Source: Bacilli bacterium (lineage in GTDB: Bacteria; Bacillota_I; Bacilli_A; RF39; UBA660). From it: a stretch of 7,018 nt of DNA. The translations under genes were made by a program, and so were the position numbers. The notes below the pieces were generated by a model that saw nothing but the letters and a program-made list of their open reading frames with translations, was not told the origin of the DNA and ran no database searches. The first letter of the stretch is position 1; the number at the start of each line of letters is the position of its first letter. The stretch spans positions 1 through 7,018 of the forward strand of contig JAQVDA010000038.1 of assembly GCA_028698535.1 (NCBI GenBank), read 5' to 3'. Shown here one piece after another: positions 1-6,350 of the stretch.

Positions 1-21
1 AGTTAATCTTAACCCTTTCAT
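1..21 (-). CDS. Start of an unidentified leftward gene (partial)
   Basis: An ATG on the minus strand at 21-19 opens a frame reading MKGLRLT to the window edge with no stop. It is preceded at 32-27 by AGGTGG, a good Shine-Dalgarno sequence with five bases of spacing. Seven codons are too few to name a product. The support is only the ribosome binding site plus start arrangement and the divergent layout with the WYL regulator gene; it could be chance. Confidence 0.45.
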
Positions 22-157
22 GTTAACCACCTAGGTGATATATAATAAAATATAGTGGAAATTTTCGCGTGCTAACTAACTTGATATTATCCCATAATAA
101 TGCCCTTTTTTACTATAAAGTTTTAATTATTTAATTATTATATTATAATGTAATAAA
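22..157. promoter_or_regulatory. Divergent intergenic region with candidate promoter for the WYL regulator
   Basis: This AT-rich spacer separates the leftward gene start from the WYL regulator. On the plus strand a perfect TATAAT lies at 144-149; the bases about 17 upstream (121-126, TTTTAA) are a poor -35. A second TATAAT is at 41-46. A perfect 10-base palindrome, CACCTAGGTG at 28-37, overlaps the leftward gene's ribosome binding site, and TATTAT-CCC-ATAATA at 85-99 is a second dyad. Either dyad could be an operator for the neighbouring regulator, but in DNA this AT-rich the second may be chance. Confidence 0.35.
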
Positions 158-169
158 GTGGTGGTATTG

Positions 170-784
170 ATGAGTAAAATTTCGAATGTCTTTACGATGT
201 TAGAATTATTGAGTAATAATAGAAAGTATAGTATCAAAGAATTAAGTGAAAGATTAGAAGTATCTAAAAGAATGGTTCGCCTTTATAAAGAGGAATTAGA
301 AAAAGCTGGTATTTATATAGATTCTATTAAAGGGCCTTATGGTGGTTATATTTTAAATTTAGATTTTAAACTACCAACTAGAGGTTTTTCCCTTTATGAT
401 GTTCAATTATTAGAAAATTCATTAAAATTATTACAAAAAGACCAAAAATTTACGTTTAATCAAGAATATTTAAATTTAATTGATAAAGTTCGTGGTGTTT
501 ATCAAGGAAGTCAAAAAAAGAATGTTAATAAATTATTAAACCAGGGCGATAACAAAGGAAAATATAACTTAATCAGTAATGCAATAAAAAACAAGAATAA
601 AGTTTGGATAGACTTCTTACTTTTAGATGGTCAAACAATAGAAAGAATTATCCATCCTTGTAATCTTTTTATTTATAATAATTCTTGGTATGTAGGAGCT
701 TTTTGTGAATTAAGAAGTGAAATAAGGCATTTTCGCTTTGAAAGAATAGTAAATTATAAACTTTTAGATGAAACTTTTGAATAA
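170..784 (+). CDS. HTH-WYL domain transcriptional regulator (YafY-like)
   Basis: This is a 204-residue predicted DNA-binding regulator. Residues about 4-60 form a winged helix-turn-helix of the HTH_11/DeoR-like type: SIKELSERLEVSKRMVRLY, then a wing ending GPYGGY. Residues about 133-200 form a WYL domain with SWYVGAF (W173, Y174, V175 for the usual WYL) and the arginine-rich IRHFRFERI (R186, R189, R192). WYL domains sense ligands, often nucleic acids or nucleotides, and occur in regulators of defence and DNA-damage genes. The protein ends just after the WYL domain, so it lacks the C-terminal WCX extension of longer relatives. I chose the ATG at 170, with GGTGG five bases upstream; an in-frame GTG at 158 would add four residues but falls only nine bases after the candidate -10. 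The downstream kinase-SIS gene on the same strand is its most likely target. Confidence 0.85.
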   Translation: MSKISNVFTMLELLSNNRKYSIKELSERLEVSKRMVRLYKEELEKAGIYIDSIKGPYGGYILNLDFKLPTRGFSLYDVQLLENSLKLLQKDQKFTFNQEYLNLIDKVRGVYQGSQKKNVNKLLNQGDNKGKYNLISNAIKNKNKVWIDFLLLDGQTIERIIHPCNLFIYNNSWYVGAFCELRSEIRHFRFERIVNYKLLDETFE

Positions 785-806
785 TTTTTGATAGTGACGA
801 TATATT
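777..806 (+). promoter_or_regulatory. Candidate promoter for the kinase-SIS gene
   Basis: TTGAAT (777-782) and TATATT (801-806) are 18 bases apart and resemble -35 and -10 boxes (4/6 and 5/6 matches). They overlap the end of the WYL gene. A start about seven bases on, near 813, would fall inside the 5' arm of the hairpin at 806-841, so transcripts made here would lack part of that arm, whereas read-through transcripts from the WYL gene would carry it whole. Matches this good arise by chance in AT-rich DNA. Confidence 0.3.
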
Positions 807-848
807 GCCTCTTTAAGTGTTAAGATGCACTTAAGGAGGTATTTTTTT
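806..848 (+). promoter_or_regulatory. Hairpin covering the ribosome binding site, followed by a T tract
   Basis: The arm CCTCTTTAAGTG (808-819) pairs with CACTTAAGGAGG (828-839): twelve consecutive pairs, one of them G-U in RNA, around an eight-base loop (820-827). Two further pairs, G-U 807/840 and T-A 806/841, extend the stem. The 3' arm contains the AAGGAGG Shine-Dalgarno sequence of the kinase-SIS gene (start 849), and seven T follow at 842-848. The structure therefore fits both a ribosome-binding-site lock and an intrinsic terminator after the WYL gene. The pairing is seen directly; its function is inferred. Confidence 0.7.
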
Positions 849-2852
849 ATGTTTAATAAAAAACTAAATATTTTAGGCGTAGGTGAAATAGTATTAGATA
901 TTATCTGCGTTAATGATGAAATATATAATTACACTGGTGGCGGATCAGTATCTAATGTTTTAGCTAACCTTTCAAACACCAATCATAACCTAATAGCATA
1001 TGGTAGTGTGGGTAACGATAGAAGTGGGTTACATGCAATTAAATCTTTAGAACAACTAGGTATTGACACAAGTTTATTGCTTGTTAAAAAGGGGAGAAGT
1101 AGAAAAATTTATCAAAATATTATTATTGTTAATAATATTTATAAAAAAAATAATAACAAAATAACTTGTCCAAAATGTAAAACAAATTTATGGAATGCTG
1201 GTTTGAAATTAAAAAACAGTTTTATTGATGATTTTAAAGAGAAAAAAATAGATATAGCCGTTTTTGATAGTATTAAAGAAAACACTTTAAAAGTTGCTAA
1301 TGTTTTAAAGCCTAAAGGGACAAAACTGTTTTTAGATATTGGGCATGTCGGTAATATGCGTTATATGAATATTGAAAGGTTAAAAGAACATTTAATTTTG
1401 CCATTTGATGTTGTTCAAATAAATGGGGTGGTAGCATCATTTATTAAAACACGTTTGAAATTAAAGGATGATGAAAAATTATTTGAAACATTAAACACAG
1501 AATTATTAATTATTACTAGAAAAGAAATGGGTTCAACTATAATTTCTAAAGAAAAAAAAGATATTAAATCAAGTCTTATTAAGTTTGAAGTTTCTGATAT
1601 AAAAGATACTACTGGTGCGGGTGACGCTTTTTTCGCCGGTATTATTTTAGCTTATATTAATAGTAATAATATTAATCAATTTATAATAAACGCTAAAAAA
1701 GAAACAAAAAAAATTGTTTCTAAAGTGTTGCAAAGTATAGGGGCAAGGGGCCATTTGGAAGAAAAAATATCTAATGATTTATTTTCAGATTTAAATGTTT
1801 GTCAATTATGTGGTTCAAATAATAAAGTGAAAAAAGCAAAACAAACTAAAAAAACGAGGATGCAAACTACTATTGATAATTTGAAAAAAAGACTTGATTA
1901 TAGTCAAAATACCCATTTTGAAGAAAAATTACTAAATATTATAGATAAAATAAAAGGCAATGTTTTAATAATAGGTACTGGTGCTTCATTTACTACCTCT
2001 TTATTTATCAAAGAATGTCTAAATAAATATAGTGACCATATAAGGGCTTTTGCTTTAAGGCCTAGAGAGATTTTTAATGAGAAATTAAATGATATAAGTT
2101 ATGTGTTTTTATGTAGTTACTCAGGTAAAAGTCCCGACATATTAAGTGTTAGAAAATACATCAAAAAAACGAATCCAAAACTAAAAATTATAATTATAAC
2201 CCAAATGATAGAAGCCGAATTTGACAATAATGATTATATTTTATCTTATGGTAATAAAAATAGCACTAGAGAAAGAGGTTTTATAGCAGTTGCTTCTATC
2301 ATTATTCCCGCTTATTATTTTAGTAAAATTTTTTTTAATAAAAAAGAAGCTTATTACGAAAAGATAATTAATATGTTGGTAACAGCTGAACAAGAGGCTA
2401 TTGATTTGGAGTTTAAACTAAAACAGGTAATTAATCATAAAAAAATAATAATAGTTGATGTTTTTTATGATAACTTTAATTATGTAATCGCATCTGATAT
2501 TGAATCAAAATTTATTGAATCATCCGCTGGGAGGGTAACACTACACGAAAAAAAGGACTTTAGTCATGGTCGATATATGACTATTGAAAAAAATTGTTCC
2601 AACATTCAAATTTATATTCAAAATAAAAATAGTAAATATGAAAATATATTAATTGAATATTTAAAAAATATGAATTGTTTAGATATCTTATATTTGAATA
2701 GTAAGGAAAAAGATGTCATTATTCAATTATTTGAACTTTTAATTAAAAATCAGTATTTATTTAATGCCATTGGGAAGGTATTAAATACTGATTTATCAGG
2801 TTTACAATTTAATAAAAAAGCTTTAAACATATATAAATATAGAGGAGATTAA
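849..2852 (+). CDS. PfkB-type kinase fused to tandem SIS domains, with two CxxC pairs
   Basis: This is a 667-residue cytosolic fusion with no signal peptide or clear membrane segment. Residues 1-305 are a ribokinase/PfkB kinase: GVGEIVLD near 10-17, the TGGGSVSNVLANL glycine motif at 29-41, and the ATP/anion-hole signature DTTGAGDAFFAG at 253-264, with D259 the expected catalytic base. Unlike ordinary PfkB kinases it has TCPKC (C107, C110) inserted in the lid region and VCQLC (C318, C321) just after the kinase; together they could bind one zinc. Residues about 340-667 hold two SIS folds: NVLIIGTGAS (371-380) with CSYSGKS (422-428), then a second with ESKFIES (552-558) and DFSHGRY (570-576), comparable to the GlmS isomerase E/K/H region. 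The substrate is probably a phosphosugar or nucleoside but is unknown. The ATG at 849 has AAGGAGGT eight to nine bases upstream; an in-frame ATG at 825 has no such site. Base composition is extremely AT-rich. Confidence 0.85.
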   Translation: MFNKKLNILGVGEIVLDIICVNDEIYNYTGGGSVSNVLANLSNTNHNLIAYGSVGNDRSGLHAIKSLEQLGIDTSLLLVKKGRSRKIYQNIIIVNNIYKKNNNKITCPKCKTNLWNAGLKLKNSFIDDFKEKKIDIAVFDSIKENTLKVANVLKPKGTKLFLDIGHVGNMRYMNIERLKEHLILPFDVVQINGVVASFIKTRLKLKDDEKLFETLNTELLIITRKEMGSTIISKEKKDIKSSLIKFEVSDIKDTTGAGDAFFAGIILAYINSNNINQFIINAKKETKKIVSKVLQSIGARGHLEEKISNDLFSDLNVCQLCGSNNKVKKAKQTKKTRMQTTIDNLKKRLDYSQNTHFEEKLLNIIDKIKGNVLIIGTGASFTTSLFIKECLNKYSDHIRAFALRPREIFNEKLNDISYVFLCSYSGKSPDILSVRKYIKKTNPKLKIIIITQMIEAEFDNNDYILSYGNKNSTRERGFIAVASIIIPAYYFSKIFFNKKEAYYEKIINMLVTAEQEAIDLEFKLKQVINHKKIIIVDVFYDNFNYVIASDIESKFIESSAGRVTLHEKKDFSHGRYMTIEKNCSNIQIYIQNKNSKYENILIEYLKNMNCLDILYLNSKEKDVIIQLFELLIKNQYLFNAIGKVLNTDLSGLQFNKKALNIYKYRGD

Positions 2853-2932
2853 CTTCATAACGAGTAATTATATTTTCTCTCCCCCACATGATAAACATTA
2901 TATTATCTTATCCAAGATAGTTTAATCAACCT
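2853..2932. terminator. Convergent intergenic gap with a weak hairpin
   Basis: The kinase-SIS gene and the leftward phosphoesterase gene meet here. The only dyad seen is TATCTT-ATCC-AAGATA at 2904-2919, a six-pair AT-rich stem with TTTAAT shortly after on the plus strand and TAATATAAT on the minus strand. It may serve as a weak bidirectional terminator; there is no strong GC stem with a T run. Confidence 0.25.
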
Positions 2933-3863
2933 TTATAACAACGATTTTAATACTTTAACAAATTTTTCATTATCTTTTGGATGGCTGGCTGCTGCTTTAT
3001 GGCCACCGCCACCAAAATATCTAGCAATTTTAGATACATCAATATCTTCGATTTTTCGGTAAGAAACAGTCTCCTTATCTAAAATAATCATACCTAATAC
3101 ATCTGCATCATTTATATTGTTTTTTAAAACGGCTTCACTTAAATCATTTCTATACTTATATAAAGTTTGTACAAAACCTATTTTATATTTTGTGTTGTCT
3201 ACGTCTAATATATATACATATCTTTTAATATTTTATTTAATTCTGCTTCTAAATTTTTTCAAATAATTCTATTAAATTTAATTGATACTCATTAAATTCA
3301 AAAGTTTTATTATTTAAAATGATATCATTTATTGATTCTATATATTTTTGATAACCAAGCTGTTCAAAAAGAATATGAAGCATCCTTGCCTTATTATTGT
3401 TATACACCTCTTTCCATTCCCGGGTATCATATTGTCTGGTCAATTCTACCAATTCATCTAAACGGGCATTAGGGTGTACTAATCCTTTCGATTTTAAATG
3501 TTCATAAAATAAACTGGTACCACTTACTTTCCCTTTTTCATTCGCCAAGATAATATTAACAAAAGAATACTTATTATTTCCGGCATCTATTTCTGATTTA
3601 TGATGATCTAAAACTAATAGTTTATATTTTAACTCCTCATCATTATTTATTTGCGTTAAAAGTGGTTCTTGAATACATATATCCGTCACATATATAAAGT
3701 CATAATTATAAATAATACCACTAGTAATTGCGGAGCTTACTTTTTTATTTACTTCAAAGCTTTTGCAAGTTATGTAATCAAAAGATTTAAATACTTGCTT
3801 ACCAATAATTATACTACCCATACCATCGATATCTTGTTCGCGGGTAAATAATAATACCCTCAT
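2933..3863 (-). pseudogene. Frame-disrupted DHH/DHHA1 phosphoesterase (whole locus)
   Basis: Read leftward, the DHH half ends at TAG 3251-3249. The DHHA1 half is open from 3232 to TAA 2935-2933 in another frame and carries YFGGGGHKAAAS, the substrate-binding glycine motif of the family. A third frame bridges the two: after the six-A run (plus-strand T 3254-3259) it reads NLEAELNKILK, which suits a helix, then stops at TAG 3207-3205. Joining all three needs two -1 shifts (or one missing base each), the second between 3232 and 3205, for example at the four-A run 3226-3223. The restored protein would have about 310 residues, usual for NrnA-like enzymes. A single programmed shift does not suffice, because the final frame is blocked by TAA at 3235-3233. 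Either the gene is decaying or the assembly lost bases in homopolymers. Confidence 0.75.
3249..3863 (-). CDS. N-terminal DHH domain of an NrnA/NrnB-like phosphoesterase (truncated)
   Basis: This is the 204-codon intact part of the disrupted DHH gene. Family members hydrolyse nanoRNAs, linear dinucleotides or pAp with bound Mn2+. The metal-site motifs are present: QDIDGMGS (D11, D13), VTDI (D61), LDHHK (D86, H87, H88) and QYDTREW (D146). The HN that usually precedes the first motif in NrnB-type proteins appears as EQ here (E9, Q10). The ATG at 3863-3861 has AGGTGA seven bases upstream on the minus strand. Without the DHHA1 domain, which supplies substrate binding, a protein made from this frame alone would probably be inactive. 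It is convergent with the kinase-SIS gene and divergent from the CofE-like gene. Confidence 0.8.
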   Translation of the reverse strand: MRVLLFTREQDIDGMGSIIIGKQVFKSFDYITCKSFEVNKKVSSAITSGIIYNYDFIYVTDICIQEPLLTQINNDEELKYKLLVLDHHKSEIDAGNNKYSFVNIILANEKGKVSGTSLFYEHLKSKGLVHPNARLDELVELTRQYDTREWKEVYNNNKARMLHILFEQLGYQKYIESINDIILNNKTFEFNEYQLNLIELFEKI

Positions 3864-3920
3864 TTAATAATCACCTAATATCACTATACCATTTTTCTTT
3901 CTTATTTGAGAAATAAACAT
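3864..3920 (-). promoter_or_regulatory. Candidate promoter and ribosome binding site of the DHH gene
   Basis: On the minus strand TATAGT (3888-3883) resembles a -10 box and lies about twenty bases before the start codon, followed by AGGTGAT at 3876-3870. No good -35 is visible 16-18 bases upstream (sequence near CTCAAA). The implied leader is short. Confidence 0.35.
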
Positions 3921-4046
3921 TTAAAAAATATACCAGTAAGTAATAATTTGGTAAGTGGCATCAGTATTCATCAAATCCTTTAATTTAAATTATTTTAACA
4001 CGTTTTAATTAAGCAAACTAAAATATAAATAAATAATATTTTTTTA
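3921..4046. other. Divergent AT-rich spacer without a gene
   Basis: This stretch separates the divergent DHH and CofE-like genes. It contains a perfect 12-base AT palindrome, TAATTTAAATTA at 3981-3992, and no reading frame with a ribosome binding site. I see no RNA gene or riboswitch; the palindrome uses only A and T and may be chance. Confidence 0.4.
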
Positions 4047-4093
4047 TTAAACCCATGTTATAATAAAAAGGGTTTAAATAATTTATGAGGGAG
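4047..4093 (+). promoter_or_regulatory. Extended -10 promoter inside an inverted repeat, with ribosome binding site
   Basis: TGTTATAAT at 4056-4064 is a perfect extended -10 (TGn plus TATAAT); no convincing -35 is seen, which extended -10 promoters tolerate. Perfect eight-base arms TTAAACCC (4047-4054) and GGGTTTAA (4070-4077) flank the -10 with a 15-base spacer. This is the position of a repressor operator, since the expected transcription start near 4071 leaves the left arm untranscribed and an RNA hairpin unlikely. The ribosome binding site AGGGAG at 4088-4093 lies five bases before the ATG at 4099. Confidence 0.55.
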
Positions 4094-4098
4094 AAAAC

Positions 4099-5298
4099 AT
4101 GAAAAGAAGAGTCGGAACCATTGTTAGGGGAATTAGGACACCCATTATTAAACAAGGCGATAATCTGGCCGACATCGTCGTTAGTTCGGTTCTAGAGGCC
4201 GCTAAAGAAGAAAACTTCTTACTTGGCAATCGTGATGTGATTGCGATTACCGAATCAGTAGTAGGTATGGCTGATGGCGATTATGTTACCGTTGATGATA
4301 TCGCTAATGACATTAAAAAGAAATTTCCTGATGGCGAAATAGGCGTCGTATTTCCTATCCTAAGTCGTAATCGCTTTGCCTTATGTTTAAAAGGTATGGC
4401 GCGTGGCACTAAAAAAATATTTATGTTACTTAGTTATCCCGCCGATGAAGTTGGTAATCATTTATTTACCGAGGATGATTTAGATAAACATCATATTAAT
4501 CCATGGAGTGATATTATTAGCGAAGAAAAATACGACCAATTATTTGGGCAAAATACACATATATTTACGGGGATAAATTATGTTGATTTATATCGAAGTA
4601 TTATTGAAGCAGAGAATTGTCAGGTTACATTCATTTTTGCTAACAATCCGCGCGTTATTTTAGATTATACTAAAAATATCATAGTCAGTAGTATTCATTC
4701 CCGCCAGCGAATAAAAAGAATATTAAAGGGAAATAACGCTAATAACGTATATGGTTTAGATGATATTTTAAATAAGCCAACTAAAAAGCACGCTTATAAT
4801 TGTGACTATGGTTTATTAGGGTCTAATAAAGCAACTGAAGAAAAATTAAAGTTATTCCCTACTAACGGTAATAAATTAGTGCATACCGTTCAAAAAAAGA
4901 TTCACGAAATAACGGGAAAAAAAGTCGAAGTTATGGTTTATGGAGACGGGGCTTTTAAAGATCCTGTTGGCGGTATTTGGGAGCTAGCTGATCCGGTTGT
5001 TTCACCCGCTTATACTAGTGGTTTAGAAGGAGTCCCTAATGAAATTAAATTAAAATATATGGCTGATAATAAATATGCTAATTTAACTGGTGAACAACTA
5101 CAACAGGCGATTAAAAAAGAAATAATAACAAAAGAAAGTAATTTAAAAGGGCAGATGGAAACACAAGGTACTACTCCCCGTCGTCTAACCGATCTAATTG
5201 GCTCGCTTTGTGATTTAACATCAGGTAGCGGTGATAAAGGCACCCCAGTTGTTTTAGTCCAAGGTTATTTTGATAACTATGCTGACGAAACATCATAA
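4099..5298 (+). CDS. CofE-like (F420-0:L-glutamate ligase family) protein
   Basis: The 399-residue protein matches the coenzyme F420-0:gamma-glutamyl ligase family (COG1478), which in methanogens and actinobacteria adds glutamate to F420-0 using GTP. Support is the N-terminal RTPIIKQGDNLADIV (13-27), then RDVIAITESVVGMADGDYV (45-63), resembling the ligase motif 'GD-hhhhaqKhhSkaeG', and the C-terminal YGDGAFKDPVGGIWELADP (281-299). At about 400 residues it is longer than classical CofE (about 250), with a middle region (about 110-270) that I cannot assign. No F420 biosynthesis or F420-dependent gene is visible, and lineages like this are not known to make F420, so the substrate is probably different; a role as an amino-acid ligase is inference. 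The gene has its own extended -10 promoter, and its 5' end is less AT-rich than the left half of the window. The ATG at 4099 follows AGGGAG. Confidence 0.75.
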   Translation: MKRRVGTIVRGIRTPIIKQGDNLADIVVSSVLEAAKEENFLLGNRDVIAITESVVGMADGDYVTVDDIANDIKKKFPDGEIGVVFPILSRNRFALCLKGMARGTKKIFMLLSYPADEVGNHLFTEDDLDKHHINPWSDIISEEKYDQLFGQNTHIFTGINYVDLYRSIIEAENCQVTFIFANNPRVILDYTKNIIVSSIHSRQRIKRILKGNNANNVYGLDDILNKPTKKHAYNCDYGLLGSNKATEEKLKLFPTNGNKLVHTVQKKIHEITGKKVEVMVYGDGAFKDPVGGIWELADPVVSPAYTSGLEGVPNEIKLKYMADNKYANLTGEQLQQAIKKEIITKESNLKGQMETQGTTPRRLTDLIGSLCDLTSGSGDKGTPVVLVQGYFDNYADETS

Positions 5299-5369
5299 AA
5301 ATAAGACTAATTATTTATATATTATAATAGACATGTTATAATGATTAATGATAAAGGGGCGAAGAAAGA
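5299..5369 (+). promoter_or_regulatory. Promoter and ribosome binding site of the Clp D1-like gene
   Basis: Two TATAAT boxes occur 14 bases apart (5323-5328 and 5337-5342). The second is an extended -10 and shares the 11-base string CATGTTATAAT with the promoter of the CofE-like gene. A tandem TAATGAT repeat (5339-5352) follows. The AAAGGGG at 5353-5359 is the likely ribosome binding site, ten bases before the ATG at 5370. No terminator separates it from the upstream gene, so read-through is possible. Confidence 0.5.
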
Positions 5370-6350
5370 ATGTCGGATATTGAAATATTACAATTTAATG
5401 ACGAGGAAAACAGTGAAGCTGCCAACACTAATAATCCAAAATTAAGTATCTTAAATTTATATGGTGAAAATTTATCCCACAAAAAATATATTACCAATCC
5501 CGCTATCGGCAGAGAGGAAGAAATTAACAAACTCATCTTGATTCTGTTGTTACCCGAGAAATCAGCCGTTATTATTGGTAAACCAGGTATTGGTAAAACA
5601 GCCTTGGTCGAAGGTCTTGCTTTCCGAATGCAAATGGGTAATATTCCCAACGCCTTGAAAGATTATCAAATTATTAAAATTAATACTACTTCACTATTAG
5701 GAAGTACTATTATTGATGGTACCGCGGAATTGAAGATTCAATTATTAGTTAATGAATTAAAAACTAAACAAAATATTATTCTATTTATCGATGAGATTCA
5801 TACCTTAATGGGAACAGGGGGCAATAGTGGATCCTTAGATTTTGCTAATATGTTAAAACCAGGTCTAGATCGTGGTAGTATTAAAATTATTGGTGCTACA
5901 ACCACTGAAGAATTTGATCGCTATATTATTAGAGACCGTGCTTTCCTAAGACGATTTGAAAAAATTGAATTAGAAGAGCCATCAGCGGAAACAACTATTA
6001 AAATCTTAATCGGAACTATACCTAAAATCGAAGCCCAAACTGGTATCAAGTTAGACTATACATCCTTTGTTATTGAAAAAATAATTACCTTCATGGTGAA
6101 TATGACTTCTGAATATAAAAGGGTTTTTGAATTATCATCACGGTATCCAGATATTGCTTTAAACCTTCTTACTCAAGCTTTCTCCTTTGCTCTTTTTGAT
6201 AATAGTTTAAAAGTTACCTTTAAGCATATTTGGAGTGCTATTAAAAACAGTAAATTAGTTTACCCTGATGTTATTATAAAAGAAAAGAAAGCCTTTTTAG
6301 AAGAATTTGAGGAGTTTTTAGCCGAAGAAAATGTTAATGTAAATGATTAA
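5370..6350 (+). CDS. Stand-alone Clp/Hsp100 D1-type AAA+ ATPase
   Basis: The 326-residue protein matches the first AAA+ module of ClpA/ClpB/ClpC. It has the NPAIGREEEI box (43-52), Walker A GKPGIGKT (70-77), Walker B IILFIDE with E142, sensor 1 IGATTTEEFDRYI (174-186), arginine fingers in DRAFLRRFEKI (R194, R195) and the RYPDIALNLL region (258-267) of the small domain. Full Clp ATPases have 700-860 residues. Here the N-domain, the second AAA+ module, and any ClpP-binding loop are absent; the first 40 residues are acidic and resemble nothing I know, and the tail is Glu-rich. All ATPase motifs are intact, so it is probably a functional single-ring ATPase or an adaptor for another Clp protein rather than a decayed fragment. 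It lies 71 bases after the CofE-like gene. Its target is unknown. Confidence 0.85.
   Translation: MSDIEILQFNDEENSEAANTNNPKLSILNLYGENLSHKKYITNPAIGREEEINKLILILLLPEKSAVIIGKPGIGKTALVEGLAFRMQMGNIPNALKDYQIIKINTTSLLGSTIIDGTAELKIQLLVNELKTKQNIILFIDEIHTLMGTGGNSGSLDFANMLKPGLDRGSIKIIGATTTEEFDRYIIRDRAFLRRFEKIELEEPSAETTIKILIGTIPKIEAQTGIKLDYTSFVIEKIITFMVNMTSEYKRVFELSSRYPDIALNLLTQAFSFALFDNSLKVTFKHIWSAIKNSKLVYPDVIIKEKKAFLEEFEEFLAEENVNVND

Noticed and set aside
825..848. Earlier in-frame ATG at 825 as the start of the kinase-SIS gene
   Set aside because: It lies in the hairpin loop without a Shine-Dalgarno sequence, would translate the ribosome binding site itself, and the kinase homology begins after 849.
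3205..3259. Single programmed -1 frameshift joining the two DHH halves
   Set aside because: The run AAAAAATTT looks slippery, but the -1 frame stops at 3207-3205 and the DHHA1 frame is closed by TAA at 3235-3233, so one shift cannot make the full protein.
3669..3851. Plus-strand 60-codon frame
   Set aside because: It lies wholly opposite the DHH coding sequence, has no ribosome binding site and no recognisable domain.
5010..5243. Minus-strand 77-codon frame
   Set aside because: It is opposite the conserved C-terminal part of the CofE-like gene and shows no family features.
5345..5650. Minus-strand 101-codon frame
   Set aside because: It is opposite the start and Walker A region of the ATPase gene; the hydrophobic stretch is the antisense of that coding sequence.
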